Positions 24,830 to 34,166 of a DNA stretch of 64,000 nucleotides are shown here, one piece after another. Origin of the DNA: Candidatus Nitrosotenuis uzonensis (GTDB lineage: Archaea; Thermoproteota; Nitrososphaeria; Nitrososphaerales; Nitrosopumilaceae); the NCBI RefSeq assembly GCF_000723185.1, contig NZ_CBTY010000006.1, positions 186,001 to 250,000 on the forward strand, written 5' to 3'. The position numbers and the translations under genes are program-made. The notes beneath the pieces were generated by a model, which was not told the DNA's origin, did no database searches, and saw only the letters and a list, made by a program, of their open reading frames with translations. The first letter of the stretch is position 1; every line of letters begins with the position of its first letter.

Positions 24830-25650
24830 CTAAACACAATTGAGGCGTAGCCTACAACGGAGTCCTTGCTTCCCGCAACGTCGCCGCTTGTGGCGTATTT
24901 GAGAAGCATTGCTTCCCTTGCGCCAAGTTCCTTGCATGCAACCATTGTAGCTGCAATCGCACCGTATCCGCACGCACTCACCCTCCTGTTCTCTAGCACA
25001 TCGTAGAATCTTTCCACATCCATTTCTAGTATGGGCTCAATTAGCGCTTTGTCTTGTCTGTGCGCTATTTCGTTCTGCTCGTAGTGTGTAAAATCCGAAG
25101 AGCCTATTATCACTGCTTTTTTCTCCTTGGCAATATTGGCTACAGCCCGCCCAACTTCCAATGCAAATTCATAGTCTTGGTTTAAAATGCAAATCGGCAG
25201 GATTGTGAATTTGGACTTGTAATATTGGAGCATGGGCACCTGTACCTCTATGCTATGTTCTCGTGTGTGGGAGAAAAAGTCTATCTCTATCATTCTGGAC
25301 AATTTGTTTATTTTTTCTGCAGCATCCGAGTCAACTTCCACGTTGCCCAGAGGGCTGGCCCAAACTGCATCCTTCATAGTGGCCACTTGGCAACCAAGAC
25401 CCCAGTGATTAGGGCCTAGTATTATTGCAACTTCAAAGTCCTGTTCAGATATTGCCTCAAACGAGTGAGTTGCAATAGGACCAGAATACATGTATCCTGC
25501 ATGGGGACAGATTGCGCCAAATATCTTCTTTGACAGCTTGGTTTTGCCTACGCCGTATTCGTTGTAAATGGAACTCTTGATTGACTGTATAAGCTCATCC
25601 TTTTCGCTTGGGTAGAACATGCCAGCAACCGCCGGTGTTCTAACTCGCAT
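24826..25650 (-). CDS. MEMO1 family protein
   Basis: A 274-residue MEMO protein (AmmeMemoRadiSam system protein B), starting MRVRTPAVAGMFYPSE, with PHAGYMYSG and GPNHWG metal/substrate residues, GSSDFTHYE and ACGYGAI. The family resembles extradiol dioxygenases, with an unknown reaction in archaea. It is conserved between rps2 and mevalonate kinase in many archaea, as here. Its start is 1 bp from the rps2 stop. Confidence 0.93.
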   Translation of the reverse strand: MRVRTPAVAGMFYPSEKDELIQSIKSSIYNEYGVGKTKLSKKIFGAICPHAGYMYSGPIATHSFEAISEQDFEVAIILGPNHWGLGCQVATMKDAVWASPLGNVEVDSDAAEKINKLSRMIEIDFFSHTREHSIEVQVPMLQYYKSKFTILPICILNQDYEFALEVGRAVANIAKEKKAVIIGSSDFTHYEQNEIAHRQDKALIEPILEMDVERFYDVLENRRVSACGYGAIAATMVACKELGAREAMLLKYATSGDVAGSKDSVVGYASIVFS

Positions 25651-26274
25651 TTACTCGTTTTCCTCGTCTGTTATCTTTGTCTCGAAATCGTCTATTTCGT
25701 ACTTCATAGGATCGGTTTCTTGCATCTGGCCCTTCTGAATAAGTATCTCACGTGCTAGGAGCCAAAACACTGTGGCAAGCGACTTTCTTCCCCTGTTGTT
25801 TGCTGGTATGACAAGGTCAATCTTTGATGTGACATTGTCTGTGTTTGAGATTCCAATTACTGGTATACCTGCATTTGTTGCCTCTATTATGGCCTGAGAG
25901 TCAACCTGCGGATCTGAGATTATGACTAGCTTTGGCTCAGTGTAATATGGAAGGGACGGATTGGTAAGTGTTCCAGGCATGAATCTGCCTAACATCTTTC
26001 TTGCACCTGTTATCTCACAGAACTTTTCTATGGGTGTGCTTGCATATTCTCTGCCAGAGCACACTAGAATTTTTTCAGATTCTATTCTGTTGATGAACTT
26101 GGCTGCAGTGTTTATCCTTGCAAGTGTCTTGTCAAGGTCTATCATATAGAGGCCTTCGGGGCTTGCCTTTGTGATAAATGGCTGCATGAACGTGGTCTTT
26201 ACAGTGGTACCTACCCTGATTCCTGTGGACAGGATCTTCTTTTTGATGTCTTGACTTTCTGCCTGCTGAGCCAT
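25651..26274 (-). CDS. rps2: Small ribosomal subunit protein S2 (uS2)
   Basis: A 207-residue uS2 protein. GTTVKTTFMQPFITK, the family block FMPGTLTNPSLPYYTEP, VISDPQVDSQAI and GIPVIGISNTDN followed by DLVIPANNRGRKS are clear. It sits in the 30S head. Its place after enolase and rpoN in a leftward operon is the common archaeal order. A short acidic tail ends the protein. Confidence 0.96.
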   Translation of the reverse strand: MAQQAESQDIKKKILSTGIRVGTTVKTTFMQPFITKASPEGLYMIDLDKTLARINTAAKFINRIESEKILVCSGREYASTPIEKFCEITGARKMLGRFMPGTLTNPSLPYYTEPKLVIISDPQVDSQAIIEATNAGIPVIGISNTDNVTSKIDLVIPANNRGRKSLATVFWLLAREILIQKGQMQETDPMKYEIDDFETKITDEENE

Positions 26275-26280
26275 GTGATT

Positions 26281-27519
26281 TTAAACCTCTGCCATACCCG
26301 ATATTAAACTATGCTCTGATAGGCGTATGAGCTCGTTCAGCTTTGATACCCGCTCGCCTCCAAGTACGCCTACCTTTAACATCTTGGAACCGGTGGCAAC
26401 TCCTATGTGGGAGATCTGATGGTCAGTGGACTCGCCAGATCTATGGGATGTTATGATTCCTATCTTGTTCTTTGTTGCTATCTGGGCAAACTCCAATGCA
26501 TCATAGAGGCTTCCTGCCTGATTTACCTTGAGTATGACACCGCTGCATGATTTTTTGATAATTGCTTTCTTGAGAATCTTTGGGTTGGTGACGGTAAGAT
26601 CATCGCCTGTAACGTATGTTCTTGGAAACTTTTTTCTAATAATGGCCATCTCGGAGAACGCCTCTTCATGTACTGCGTCCTCGGCGTAGATGAGTTTGTA
26701 TTTTTTGATAATGTTTGATGCAAAGTCAATTTGTTCTTCCGGGGTGTTCTCAAACCCTGCTCTTTCGTAGACGTATTTCTTCTTCTTTTCGTCCCACTGT
26801 GTGGATGATGCAAAGTCGACCCCGAGTGCAACCTCCTTTCCGAGAGTGTATCCGAGCCTCTCGCAAGCCTTTGCGGAAATCTCTAGTGCTTCCTCGTTGT
26901 CCATCTGAGGTGCCCACCCCCCCTCATCTCCTCTGCCGTTTGTAAACCGTGAATCTGATTCCTGGAGGAGCTTACCAAGCTCTCTGTGCACTGCAAAGTT
27001 TCTCTCTATTGCCTCCCTTGGAGATTTTGCGCCGATGGAACAGATCAGAATCTCTTGTATATCTGGGGTACCTGGGCCTGCATGGGCGCCCCCACCCAAA
27101 ATATTTCCAAGTGGAAAGGGGAATTTTGGCCTCTTTGTTTGGGATATTATCTTGAACATGGGCTCATCAAGGGCTTTTGCTGCAGAGTCTGTGGCAGCGA
27201 TTGTCAGGGAATATGCTACGGCGCCTCCTATCTTTGAATAGTTTGGGGTGTTATCGATTTTTCTTATTTGAGATTGGATTGACTTGAGATCGTCAGAGTC
27301 CAGGCCAATGAATTTTTTTATGTTTTCGTTTAGGATCTGAAGGCTTTTTTCCGGCTTGTTGTCTGCAAAACTTTGGGCTTCGTATTTTCCAACACTTGCA
27401 CCTGATGGAGCACATGCCCTGCCAAGATACCTTTTGTCAGAAATTATGTCAATTTCGATTGTTTTACTTCCACGGCTGTTGTAGACAAGCCTTCCTTTAA
27501 CGGAAGTTATCTTTGGCAA
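26281..27519 (-). CDS. eno: Enolase
   Basis: A 412-residue phosphopyruvate hydratase that interconverts 2-phosphoglycerate and phosphoenolpyruvate in gluconeogenesis. Family motifs are SRGSKTIEIDI near the start, GNILGGGAHAG, the catalytic DEGGWAP, the metal acids in YAEDAVHEEA and TGDDLTVTNP, and ILKVNQAGS and SHRSGES at the end. The start is TTG at 27519, 1 bp after the rpoN stop, as in the archaeal rpoN-eno-rps2 operon; no rpoK lies between. Confidence 0.96.
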   Translation of the reverse strand: MPKITSVKGRLVYNSRGSKTIEIDIISDKRYLGRACAPSGASVGKYEAQSFADNKPEKSLQILNENIKKFIGLDSDDLKSIQSQIRKIDNTPNYSKIGGAVAYSLTIAATDSAAKALDEPMFKIISQTKRPKFPFPLGNILGGGAHAGPGTPDIQEILICSIGAKSPREAIERNFAVHRELGKLLQESDSRFTNGRGDEGGWAPQMDNEEALEISAKACERLGYTLGKEVALGVDFASSTQWDEKKKKYVYERAGFENTPEEQIDFASNIIKKYKLIYAEDAVHEEAFSEMAIIRKKFPRTYVTGDDLTVTNPKILKKAIIKKSCSGVILKVNQAGSLYDALEFAQIATKNKIGIITSHRSGESTDHQISHIGVATGSKMLKVGVLGGERVSKLNELIRLSEHSLISGMAEV

Positions 27520-27520
27520 A

Positions 27521-27757
27521 TTACTCTAGCTCAGATTGTACTTCCAGGTATCGTCTCTGGATTGCCTCGTAGAACGGGATTATCTGCTGCATTGTCTCAA
27601 CAGTGGTCAGCATCATCCTTCTACAGCAATATCTTTTCAGGCCGAGCGAATCTAGAACCTTACCGGGTTCCTCTCCTGACTTTATTCTATTTTGATAATC
27701 TTCATGTCTGTCCGCAATAAGATTTCCACAAGTAAAACATCTGACTGGAATTAACAC
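27521..27757 (-). CDS. rpoN: RNA polymerase subunit N (Rpb10)
   Basis: A 78-residue zinc-binding polymerase subunit, with the signature VRCFTCGN at residues 5-12 and KRYCCRRMML for the second zinc pair. It is about 10 residues longer than average owing to a helical C-terminus. It starts with GTG 27757 and heads the nine-gene leftward operon from rpoN to the FAH gene. Confidence 0.95.
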   Translation of the reverse strand: MLIPVRCFTCGNLIADRHEDYQNRIKSGEEPGKVLDSLGLKRYCCRRMMLTTVETMQQIIPFYEAIQRRYLEVQSELE

Positions 27758-27777
27758 GAAATCAAAAAGTGATCAAG

Positions 27778-27788
27778 GATTATAAAAA
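27778..27788 (+). promoter_or_regulatory. TATA box of tRNA-Leu
   Basis: GATTATAAAAA sequence here lies about 20-30 bp before the tRNA 5' end at 27808, the spacing expected for an archaeal promoter. It also separates the rightward tRNA from the leftward rpoN operon. Confidence 0.55.
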
Positions 27789-27807
27789 CCCTGCACGGAC
27801 GCTTTGT

Positions 27808-27892
27808 GCGGGAGTTGCCAAGCCCGGCCAACGGCGCTAGCTTGAGGGGCTAGTATCTTAGGATTTCGTGGGTTCAAATCCCACTTCCCGCA
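27808..27892 (+). tRNA. tRNA-Leu (anticodon GAG)
   Basis: An 85-nt class II tRNA: acceptor GCGGGAG (27808-27814) with TTCCCGC (27885-27891), discriminator A 27892, anticodon stem CTAGC/GCTAG around loop TTGAGGG (anticodon GAG), a long variable arm, and a T-arm with loop TTCAAAT. CCA is not encoded and there is no intron. Confidence 0.95.
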
Positions 27893-28046
27893 TTTTTACA
27901 ATATTTACTATTTCATCCTCAATTATCTTCTTGAATAGGGAACTAAAATTAGCCTTACAACTGGGATCATGTCTGAATGAGAGTGTGATTTCTCATTCCA
28001 CAAACTATGTGTGCAGATTAAGAGTTTTTCCATATTTTACAAAAAG

Positions 28047-28652
28047 CTACTTGCCTTTCATACTTTTGATTAGCTCAGAGCGCCTCATCTCCTCTGTGAT
28101 GGCAATTCTAGTTTCCTCAACTAAGATTCTGTCTACATCAAGCTTCTTTCTTGCCTCTTTGATTATCTTATCAAAATGCGCAAACGGGTATAATGTAAGG
28201 TAAAGCTCTTCCATCACATCAAACAGACTTTGCGCATCTTCAGCTCTGCCTACTCTTATTTTGTCATAGATATTCCTTCTTAACTCACCTATGCAATCCA
28301 TAAGTCCAAGAACGTATGATTCCTCTCTTACGCCAAGAGATTCGTGGGTAGGAACTTGGTTGCCCTCTAGTATGGCAAGCAGGGACGATGCCTCGACGAA
28401 TTCCTGTTCTGGAGTTACAAGGTATCTATGTAAGCTGGAATCAGTATGTTTTCTGTATTTTTCCAACAGTCTTCTTGCAGTCTCTATTTTTTTTCTTGCA
28501 CTTTTTGTATTATTCCTGTGACATTCGATTATTGCCTCACTGGACAAATTCACAATCTGGCGCGTGTTCTTCAGTAGCATCTCTCGTTCATCGTTAGTCT
28601 TTTCGAGGATTTTTGATATCTTTCCGAGCGAGTTTTTTGCTCCCTTTAACAT
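28047..28652 (-). CDS. Translin family protein
   Basis: A 201-residue all-helical protein. AIIECHRNNTKSARKKIETA, VTPEQEFVEASSLLAIL and YVLGLMDCIGELRRNIYDKI follow the layout of translin/TRAX proteins, which form ring complexes with RNA- or DNA-binding and, in TRAX, nuclease activity. I choose ATG 28652 because upstream codons lie under the divergent promoter. It is divergent from the NAD(P)HX epimerase gene. The archaeal role is unknown. Confidence 0.75.
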   Translation of the reverse strand: MLKGAKNSLGKISKILEKTNDEREMLLKNTRQIVNLSSEAIIECHRNNTKSARKKIETARRLLEKYRKHTDSSLHRYLVTPEQEFVEASSLLAILEGNQVPTHESLGVREESYVLGLMDCIGELRRNIYDKIRVGRAEDAQSLFDVMEELYLTLYPFAHFDKIIKEARKKLDVDRILVEETRIAITEEMRRSELIKSMKGK

Positions 28653-28724
28653 ACCACAGGACACAATGACTTGGATAAAGTCTTTTTCCAATGAATTTAT
28701 TTTATGTAAAACTTGAAGCTTGGC

Positions 28725-29369
28725 ATGGAAATTACGGTAAAACAGATGTATCAGATTGAGGAAAATGGTCACCAGATGGGCTTCCCAAGACAGCTTATGA
28801 TGGAAAATGCCGGCGCATCGATGGTAAAGAATCTTGTAAATCAATTCGGCGATCTATCATCAAAAAAGGTTCTCGTGTTTGCTGGGCTTGGTAACAACGG
28901 TGGCGATGCACTTGTGGTTGCAAGACATCTTGCAGGACATGGAAGCTCTGTTTCTGTAGTACTCCTTGGAAATCCCAAAGACATCAAGACTGTAGAATGC
29001 AGGACAAACTGGCAGGTGTTGCAAAAGATGAAGTCGGTTTCAATCAAGACACTGGAGGATGCAAGCTCGATGGAGCCTGATATAATAATTGACGGAATTC
29101 TGGGTACTGGAATCTCCGGAACAATAAGGGAACCACACGCATCGGCAATAGATCTGATTAACCATCTCTCAGCTTACAAGGTTGCAGTTGACGTCCCCTC
29201 AGGATTAAACCCTGACACAGGAGAGACGGCCAACAAATTTGTCAAAGCTGACATGACAGTTACGTTTCATAGGATGAAAAGAGGAATACCAAAAAGAATA
29301 GATCTATGCGGCAGGATATTTGTAGAAAAGATAGGCATACCGCCTGAGGCAGAGATGGGCGTTCTATGA
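28725..29369 (+). CDS. nnrE: NAD(P)H-hydrate epimerase
   Basis: A 214-residue YjeF N-domain protein, repairing damaged NAD(P)HX by epimerisation. Motifs: MMENAGASM, VFAGLGNNGGDALVVARHL, IIDGILGTG and AVDVPSGLNPDTGE. The dehydratase domain normally fused in bacteria is absent, so it must be separate. ATG 28725 is preferred over TTG 28713. Its last 4 bp overlap the MBL-fold gene. Confidence 0.92.
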   Translation: MEITVKQMYQIEENGHQMGFPRQLMMENAGASMVKNLVNQFGDLSSKKVLVFAGLGNNGGDALVVARHLAGHGSSVSVVLLGNPKDIKTVECRTNWQVLQKMKSVSIKTLEDASSMEPDIIIDGILGTGISGTIREPHASAIDLINHLSAYKVAVDVPSGLNPDTGETANKFVKADMTVTFHRMKRGIPKRIDLCGRIFVEKIGIPPEAEMGVL

Positions 29370-29977
29370 TAGTACACCAGATACCTGTGGGCAAGATGCA
29401 GAACTTTACTTATGTTGTAGAGGATGAGAACACAAGCGAGGCGATAATAATAGACCCATCATGGGATCTCCAAACTGTAATGAACGTAGTTGAAAAGAAC
29501 GGCTTGAAAGTAAAGTATGTCGTTAATACTCACCACCATTTTGATCACACGATAGGAAATGAAGCAATTTCAAAGCAGACTGGCGCAAAGATAATCCAAC
29601 ACAAGATGTCCCAGCTAAAGTACGACATACCTGTATCTGATGGTGATACAATAAACTTTGGAAACTCGGAATTAAAGGTGATACACACCCCAGGCCATTC
29701 CAAGGACAGCATGTGTCTTGTAGGTGACGGAAAGATATTCTCCGGTGACACGCTATTTGTTGGCACATGCGGCCGAGTAGACCTTCCTGGTGGAGATGCA
29801 CGGGAATTGTACCACAGTCTTGTTGACACACTCCGAAGCCTTGATGACGATCTCATGGTGTATCCTGGACATGACTATGGCTCGACACCTACGTCAACGC
29901 TGGGAACGCAGAAAAAGACAAACTTTGTAATGCAGCCAAGAACGGAGCAAGAATTTCTGGAAATAATGGGGCAGTAA
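29366..29977 (+). CDS. Metallo-beta-lactamase fold hydrolase (glyoxalase II-like)
   Basis: A 203-residue metal hydrolase. The zinc motif THHHFDH (about residues 54-60), HTPGHSKDS, SGDTLF and YPGHDYG are all present, as in hydroxyacylglutathione hydrolase-like enzymes. Archaea of this group lack glutathione, so the substrate is probably another thioester. It overlaps nnrE and is followed by cobT with no gap, so these three genes are one operon. Confidence 0.88.
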   Translation: MIVHQIPVGKMQNFTYVVEDENTSEAIIIDPSWDLQTVMNVVEKNGLKVKYVVNTHHHFDHTIGNEAISKQTGAKIIQHKMSQLKYDIPVSDGDTINFGNSELKVIHTPGHSKDSMCLVGDGKIFSGDTLFVGTCGRVDLPGGDARELYHSLVDTLRSLDDDLMVYPGHDYGSTPTSTLGTQKKTNFVMQPRTEQEFLEIMGQ

Positions 29978-31048
29978 TTGCAAAAAAATATCGATATACT
30001 TGTTGACACAAAAAAAGGACAGGCTCTTATTGACTGTCTTGAGAAAAAACAATTCCTGTTCTCACTTGTTATATCATACACCGATACATGCACAGTTCCA
30101 GGAATAACGATGGCAGGAAAAAGTGCGGAACTATTACAGTACACGCCTCCTGCGGATGCAGAATTTTTGAACTTTGGATATTGTAAGTGTGTTAATGCAG
30201 TTCCAGTATCACCGGACGGCAAGCCTACGCCAGGACTTTTGACAAAGACGGCGCTAGAATCTGCAAGTATACCTAACGTGGTGATAAATGCAGGGAGCAA
30301 AATCGCCCCGATGCTGCCTTATTTTGAAACTGGTCTGCCATACGGAAAAAATATTGCTATTGAGGCGGCAATGTCGTTGGATACAGTATCGCGCGCAGTA
30401 GAATATGGCAGGATGATAGGGAGATGTCTTGGCTCTACTACTGACTGTTTGCTAATAGGTGAAAGCATACCTGGGGGCACTACTACTGCGCAAGCGGTGC
30501 TCTCAGGATTAGGATTTGAGGCAAAGGTGAGCAGCAGCATGGAGCATAATCCATTGCATTTGAAAAACAGGATCGCCCTGGAGGCGCTGGGAAGAACGAG
30601 CAGAAAAGATCCCTTCAGCATAGTAGCTGGAGTTGGAGACCCATTGATACCTGCTATCGCAGGCATACTTTCTACTGCGTCCCTGCAGACAAAGGTCATA
30701 CTTGCAGGTGGTACGCAGATGGCCGCAGTGCTCGCCTTTGCAAAATCTGCAGGATATAACAGGGACAACACCGCCATCGCCACCACCTCTTATGTGATTG
30801 ATGACAAATCGGCCAATCTAGTTGATACTGTAAGACAAATAGACCAAATACCTGTATTTGGTGTTCGACTGGCTCTTGGAGACTCTAGAATTGACGGACT
30901 TAGGGCCTATGCAAACGGGTCGGTAAAAGAGGGAGTGGGTGCAGGCGGTGCATCTCTTGCAGCAATGCTCAAAGTTGGAATTGGCTCATCACACTTGTTG
31001 CATCTTGCAGAAAACCAGTATGAAGAAATCTTTGCAAACGCTGCCTAG
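29978..31048 (+). CDS. cobT: CobT-like phosphoribosyltransferase (UPF0284)
   Basis: A 356-residue protein of the archaeal CobT/UPF0284 group, which activates the lower ligand base for cobalamin using nicotinate mononucleotide. GESIPGGTTTAQAVL, GVGDPLIPAIAGI and GGTQMAAVLAFA are family blocks; the C-terminus GVGAGGASLAAM is glycine-rich. It starts with TTG immediately after the MBL gene's stop. It fits the known ability of these archaea to make B12. Confidence 0.85.
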   Translation: MQKNIDILVDTKKGQALIDCLEKKQFLFSLVISYTDTCTVPGITMAGKSAELLQYTPPADAEFLNFGYCKCVNAVPVSPDGKPTPGLLTKTALESASIPNVVINAGSKIAPMLPYFETGLPYGKNIAIEAAMSLDTVSRAVEYGRMIGRCLGSTTDCLLIGESIPGGTTTAQAVLSGLGFEAKVSSSMEHNPLHLKNRIALEALGRTSRKDPFSIVAGVGDPLIPAIAGILSTASLQTKVILAGGTQMAAVLAFAKSAGYNRDNTAIATTSYVIDDKSANLVDTVRQIDQIPVFGVRLALGDSRIDGLRAYANGSVKEGVGAGGASLAAMLKVGIGSSHLLHLAENQYEEIFANAA

Positions 31049-31066
31049 GTGCAGGCGTGATAATGA

Positions 31067-32827
31067 CTATTTTACTGTTACTGACTTGGCAAGGTTTCTT
31101 GGATAATCAGGATCGGTATTCTTTTCTACTGCACAATAATATGCTAGCAGTTGAATTGGGATGATCTCTATTAGCGGATAGAACGCATCATCTATTGCAG
31201 GAATCTCTATCCAAAAATCGTATACATCACTAGGCTTGTCGGATATTCCGATTATTTTTGCACCTCGAGCCTTTATCTCACGCGCGCTGGTCAGGGTGTC
31301 ACTATAGGTATGATCATTAGGATTGATAATGATCACATAGACACTAGAGTCCATGAGTGCAAGTGGGCCGTGTTTGAGCTCGCCGCCGGGTATGCCTTCT
31401 GCGTGTATGTATGTGAGTTCCTTTAACTTGAGGGCTGACTCTGATGCAATCGGATAATGAACTGCTCGACCTAGAATGTAAATGTCTTTTATCTCACGCA
31501 ATTCCTTTGCAATCTCTTTTATCTTTGTATGGTCTGCAAGAATTCTTGATACGGCGTCTGATATCTTACGCTCGTCAAGTTTGATACATCCGTCACAGAG
31601 CTTTTCGGTTATTTTGTATATTATGCTCAGCTGCGCAGTAAAGCTCTTGGTTGCCGCAACGCCTATCTCTGGACCGCAGTTCATTCCCATCACCAAGGCA
31701 GATTCTTGCGCAAGCGATGAAGTAAGAATATTGACAATTGATAGTATCTTTGCATTTGATTTCTTTGCAATATTGACTGCTTCCAGCACATCTGCACTCT
31801 CACCACTCTGAGATATTGCGATGAGGATAGAGTTAGGCTCTATGGCATCTGGGGAAAAGAAGAGTTCGCTTGAGATTATTGGCTCTGTTTTTATCTTGGC
31901 GTATTTCTGCCACAGATATTTTGCCACAAGGGCTGCGTTGTAACTAGTCCCACTTCCTGTGATGTAGATGTTTCTTGCATGCCTGATGAATTCGGTGGCA
32001 TTGCTTACTGCATCGCGTGAGCTTTCGCCAGCCCTGACTATTGTGTCGGGCTGCTCTGAGATTTCCTTTAATGTAAAGTGTGCGTAATCTCCCTTGTAGA
32101 CATCGGCAAATTCCTTTGACACTTTTGTTACCTGGTGCTTGACTGGATTTCCATCAAAGTTGAATATCTGCAGTCCAAGCCTGTCTAGGATGACAAATTC
32201 GCCGTTGTCAAGATAAATTACATCGTCAGTTTTTTCAATGAAGCCAAGCACATCGCTGGAAAGAAAGTATCCGTTCTTTCCGATTCCTATTATGAGAGGC
32301 TCGTGGTATTTTGCAGCCGCAAGTGTGCCGCTCTCAAACATTGCAACAAATGCATAGTGGCCCTTTAGCTGTGATGTTGTTTTTATCATGGATTTTTTTA
32401 TATCTAGCAATTCATCAAAGTTAAACTGCAAAAGATTTGCAATCACCTCGCTGTCTGTCTGGCTCTTGAACTGGTATCCGCGTTTTTCCAGATCAGCCTT
32501 TAATTCAGAATAATTCTCAATGATGCCGTTGTGCACTATGGCTATCTTGCCTGAACTGCTAGGATGTGGATGGGCATTAACATCGGTAACATTGCCATGT
32601 GTAGCCCACCTAGTATGGCCTATTCCTATATGTCCTGGGAGAGTATCAAGATGAAGCATATTGTTGACATCTGACACCTTTCCTACACCCTTTTTCACAA
32701 GTATCTCTTGCTGGTCCTTTGTTGCAACGCCTACACTATCATAGCCTCTGTACTCCATTCTCTTCAGACCGCGAACCAGAATGGGGGCCGCACTACCATC
32801 TCCATAATATCCTATTATCGAACACAT
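31067..32827 (-). CDS. glmS: Glutamine-fructose-6-phosphate aminotransferase (isomerizing)
   Basis: A 586-residue two-domain enzyme giving glucosamine 6-phosphate. After Met the nucleophile Cys2 (MCSIIGYYGDG), then GLKRMEYRGYDSVG and HTRWATHG form the glutamine amidotransferase domain; after residue ~230 two SIS domains follow (ITGSGTSYNAA, ISQSGESADV, CGPEIGVAATKSFT) with HAEGIPGGELKHGPLAL near the end. It feeds amino sugars for glycans, e.g. on surface proteins. ATG 32827. Confidence 0.97.
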   Translation of the reverse strand: MCSIIGYYGDGSAAPILVRGLKRMEYRGYDSVGVATKDQQEILVKKGVGKVSDVNNMLHLDTLPGHIGIGHTRWATHGNVTDVNAHPHPSSSGKIAIVHNGIIENYSELKADLEKRGYQFKSQTDSEVIANLLQFNFDELLDIKKSMIKTTSQLKGHYAFVAMFESGTLAAAKYHEPLIIGIGKNGYFLSSDVLGFIEKTDDVIYLDNGEFVILDRLGLQIFNFDGNPVKHQVTKVSKEFADVYKGDYAHFTLKEISEQPDTIVRAGESSRDAVSNATEFIRHARNIYITGSGTSYNAALVAKYLWQKYAKIKTEPIISSELFFSPDAIEPNSILIAISQSGESADVLEAVNIAKKSNAKILSIVNILTSSLAQESALVMGMNCGPEIGVAATKSFTAQLSIIYKITEKLCDGCIKLDERKISDAVSRILADHTKIKEIAKELREIKDIYILGRAVHYPIASESALKLKELTYIHAEGIPGGELKHGPLALMDSSVYVIIINPNDHTYSDTLTSAREIKARGAKIIGISDKPSDVYDFWIEIPAIDDAFYPLIEIIPIQLLAYYCAVEKNTDPDYPRNLAKSVTVK

Positions 32828-32869
32828 TTGATATCTGATCTATTCTTGTTGCTAATAAAAATAAGCTTC

Positions 32870-33457
32870 TTAGGATTCGTCTTTGGATTCTGGTTCTTCA
32901 GAAGTGCCATCGGTTGCCTCAACGGTTTCTGCAGCGGTTTCCTCGACTGCAGTTCGTTCTGTTTTTGACTGTAGGTTTTCCAAGATTCTTGGTGATAGTG
33001 AGATGTTCGATTCCTCCTCTACTGTTACCGTATATGATGGAATTGTAATGACCCTGTCACCTATGCTGACATGGCCGTGCACTATGGCCTGCCTTGCCTG
33101 ATACGGAGTCTTGAACGCGAATTTTCTTTGTACTATTGTTTGCAGTCGTCTTGAGAGAAGCATATTGATATCAAGATTCAATACGTCATCAAGTGTGGCG
33201 CCGTCCTTGACTAGCCCTATCCTTGTAAGTGATTTCATAAGTATGGGTTCTTTCTGTTCTCTTATTTCCTGTCTTAGTGCTAACAATGATCTTGCTTGAT
33301 GTCTGACTCTTGAAAGCTCAGTCCTTGCCTTCCACAACTCTCTTTTGTTCTTTAGACCGTATGTTCCAAGAGTATTGAGGTCTTCCATCATAAAGTCGTA
33401 GTTCAGTGGGCGCTTGGGTCTTTTCCATACTCTGCTTGGATATTTTGGATCTCCCAT
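32870..33457 (-). CDS. rps4: Small ribosomal subunit protein S4 (uS4)
   Basis: A 195-residue uS4. KRPLNYDFMMEDLNTLGTYG, RVRHQARSLLALR and the S4 RNA-binding domain RRLQTIVQRKFAF, AIVHGHVSIGDRVITIPSYTV are clear. A Glu/Thr/Ser-rich acidic extension of about 30 residues follows. It initiates 30S assembly. Start 33457, 10 bp after the rps13 stop. Confidence 0.96.
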   Translation of the reverse strand: MGDPKYPSRVWKRPKRPLNYDFMMEDLNTLGTYGLKNKRELWKARTELSRVRHQARSLLALRQEIREQKEPILMKSLTRIGLVKDGATLDDVLNLDINMLLSRRLQTIVQRKFAFKTPYQARQAIVHGHVSIGDRVITIPSYTVTVEEESNISLSPRILENLQSKTERTAVEETAAETVEATDGTSEEPESKDES

Positions 33458-33467
33458 TCACTTACAC

Positions 33468-34100
33468 CTATTTCTTGGCCTTTGCATCAGCTGCAGGCTT
33501 TGCAGGAGCTTTTGCCGGTGCCGCTGCAGGTGCAGCCGCTGCAGCTGGTGCTGCTGCCGCTGCAGGTGCAGCCGCTGCAGCTGGTGCTGCAGCCCCTGCT
33601 GGTAACACCTTGCCTCCTTTTCTTACTCCAACTGATGCTCCCTTACGACCTGTCGTACGGGTTCGCTGTCCTCTAACTTTTAATCCATACATGTGACGAA
33701 ATCCCCTCCAACTGTTAACTTGTTTTTCTCTCTCAATATCGTTTCTTACGGTAAAATCAATATCTGAAGTGATAAGATGCATAGTCTTACCTGTTTCCAA
33801 ATCCTTCCTTCTGTTAAGAAGCCAGGCAGGAAAATTAACTGACGATGTGTCCCTGAGTGACTTTTCAATAATCTCTACTTGAGACTCGGTAAGAAATCCA
33901 ATGTGGCTGTCTGGATTCAAGTCCAGAGTCCTGATTATGGCATTTGCAAAGTTCTTTCCTACGCCCTTTATCTGAGTGAGTCCCACTAGGAGCTTTTTAT
34001 CTCCTGGAATATCCTTTCCGATTATCCTGACAATGTGTCTGTAGTCTTGTGCGGACAAGTATTGGAACGTCGGCCCAACCCCGATAAAAACCCTGCTCAA
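33468..34100 (-). CDS. rps13: Small ribosomal subunit protein S13 (uS13) with Ala/Pro tail
   Basis: A 210-residue uS13. [30 protein letters not shown] and the C-terminal [16 protein letters not shown] are the family signature. From about residue 167 the tail is almost only Ala and Pro, ending in Lys-rich [18 protein letters not shown] 34100 is used; a second TTG at 34058 gives [10 protein letters not shown], which fits relatives as well. It forms an operon with rps4. Confidence 0.95.
   Translation of the reverse strand: MSRVFIGVGPTFQYLSAQDYRHIVRIIGKDIPGDKKLLVGLTQIKGVGKNFANAIIRTLDLNPDSHIGFLTESQVEIIEKSLRDTSSVNFPAWLLNRRKDLETGKTMHLITSDIDFTVRNDIEREKQVNSWRGFRHMYGLKVRGQRTRTTGRKGASVGVRKGGKVLPAGAAAPAAAAAPAAAAAPAAAAAPAAAPAKAPAKPAADAKAKK
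33521..33590. repeat. Tandem 36-bp repeat within rps13
   Basis: Two copies of the same 34-nt sequence begin at 33521 and 33557, 36 bp apart. They code for Ala-rich repeats with single prolines in the S13 tail. Such repeats change length easily by slippage. Confidence 0.85.
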
Positions 34101-34166
34101 ATAGGTATGGTACGATGATGGAATGTTCAGTAATGTTATATGATAATTTGTCTGTAATGGTATTGT

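Noticed and set aside
27893-28046. Short minus-strand frame (ITLSFRHDPSCKAN) running toward tRNA-Leu
   Set aside because: No start codon, a stop just upstream and its end would run through the tRNA gene; at most a remnant.
33521-33590. Repeats on the plus strand as a possible CRISPR or satellite
   Set aside because: The repeat is in phase with the S13 tail codons and has only two units with no spacers.
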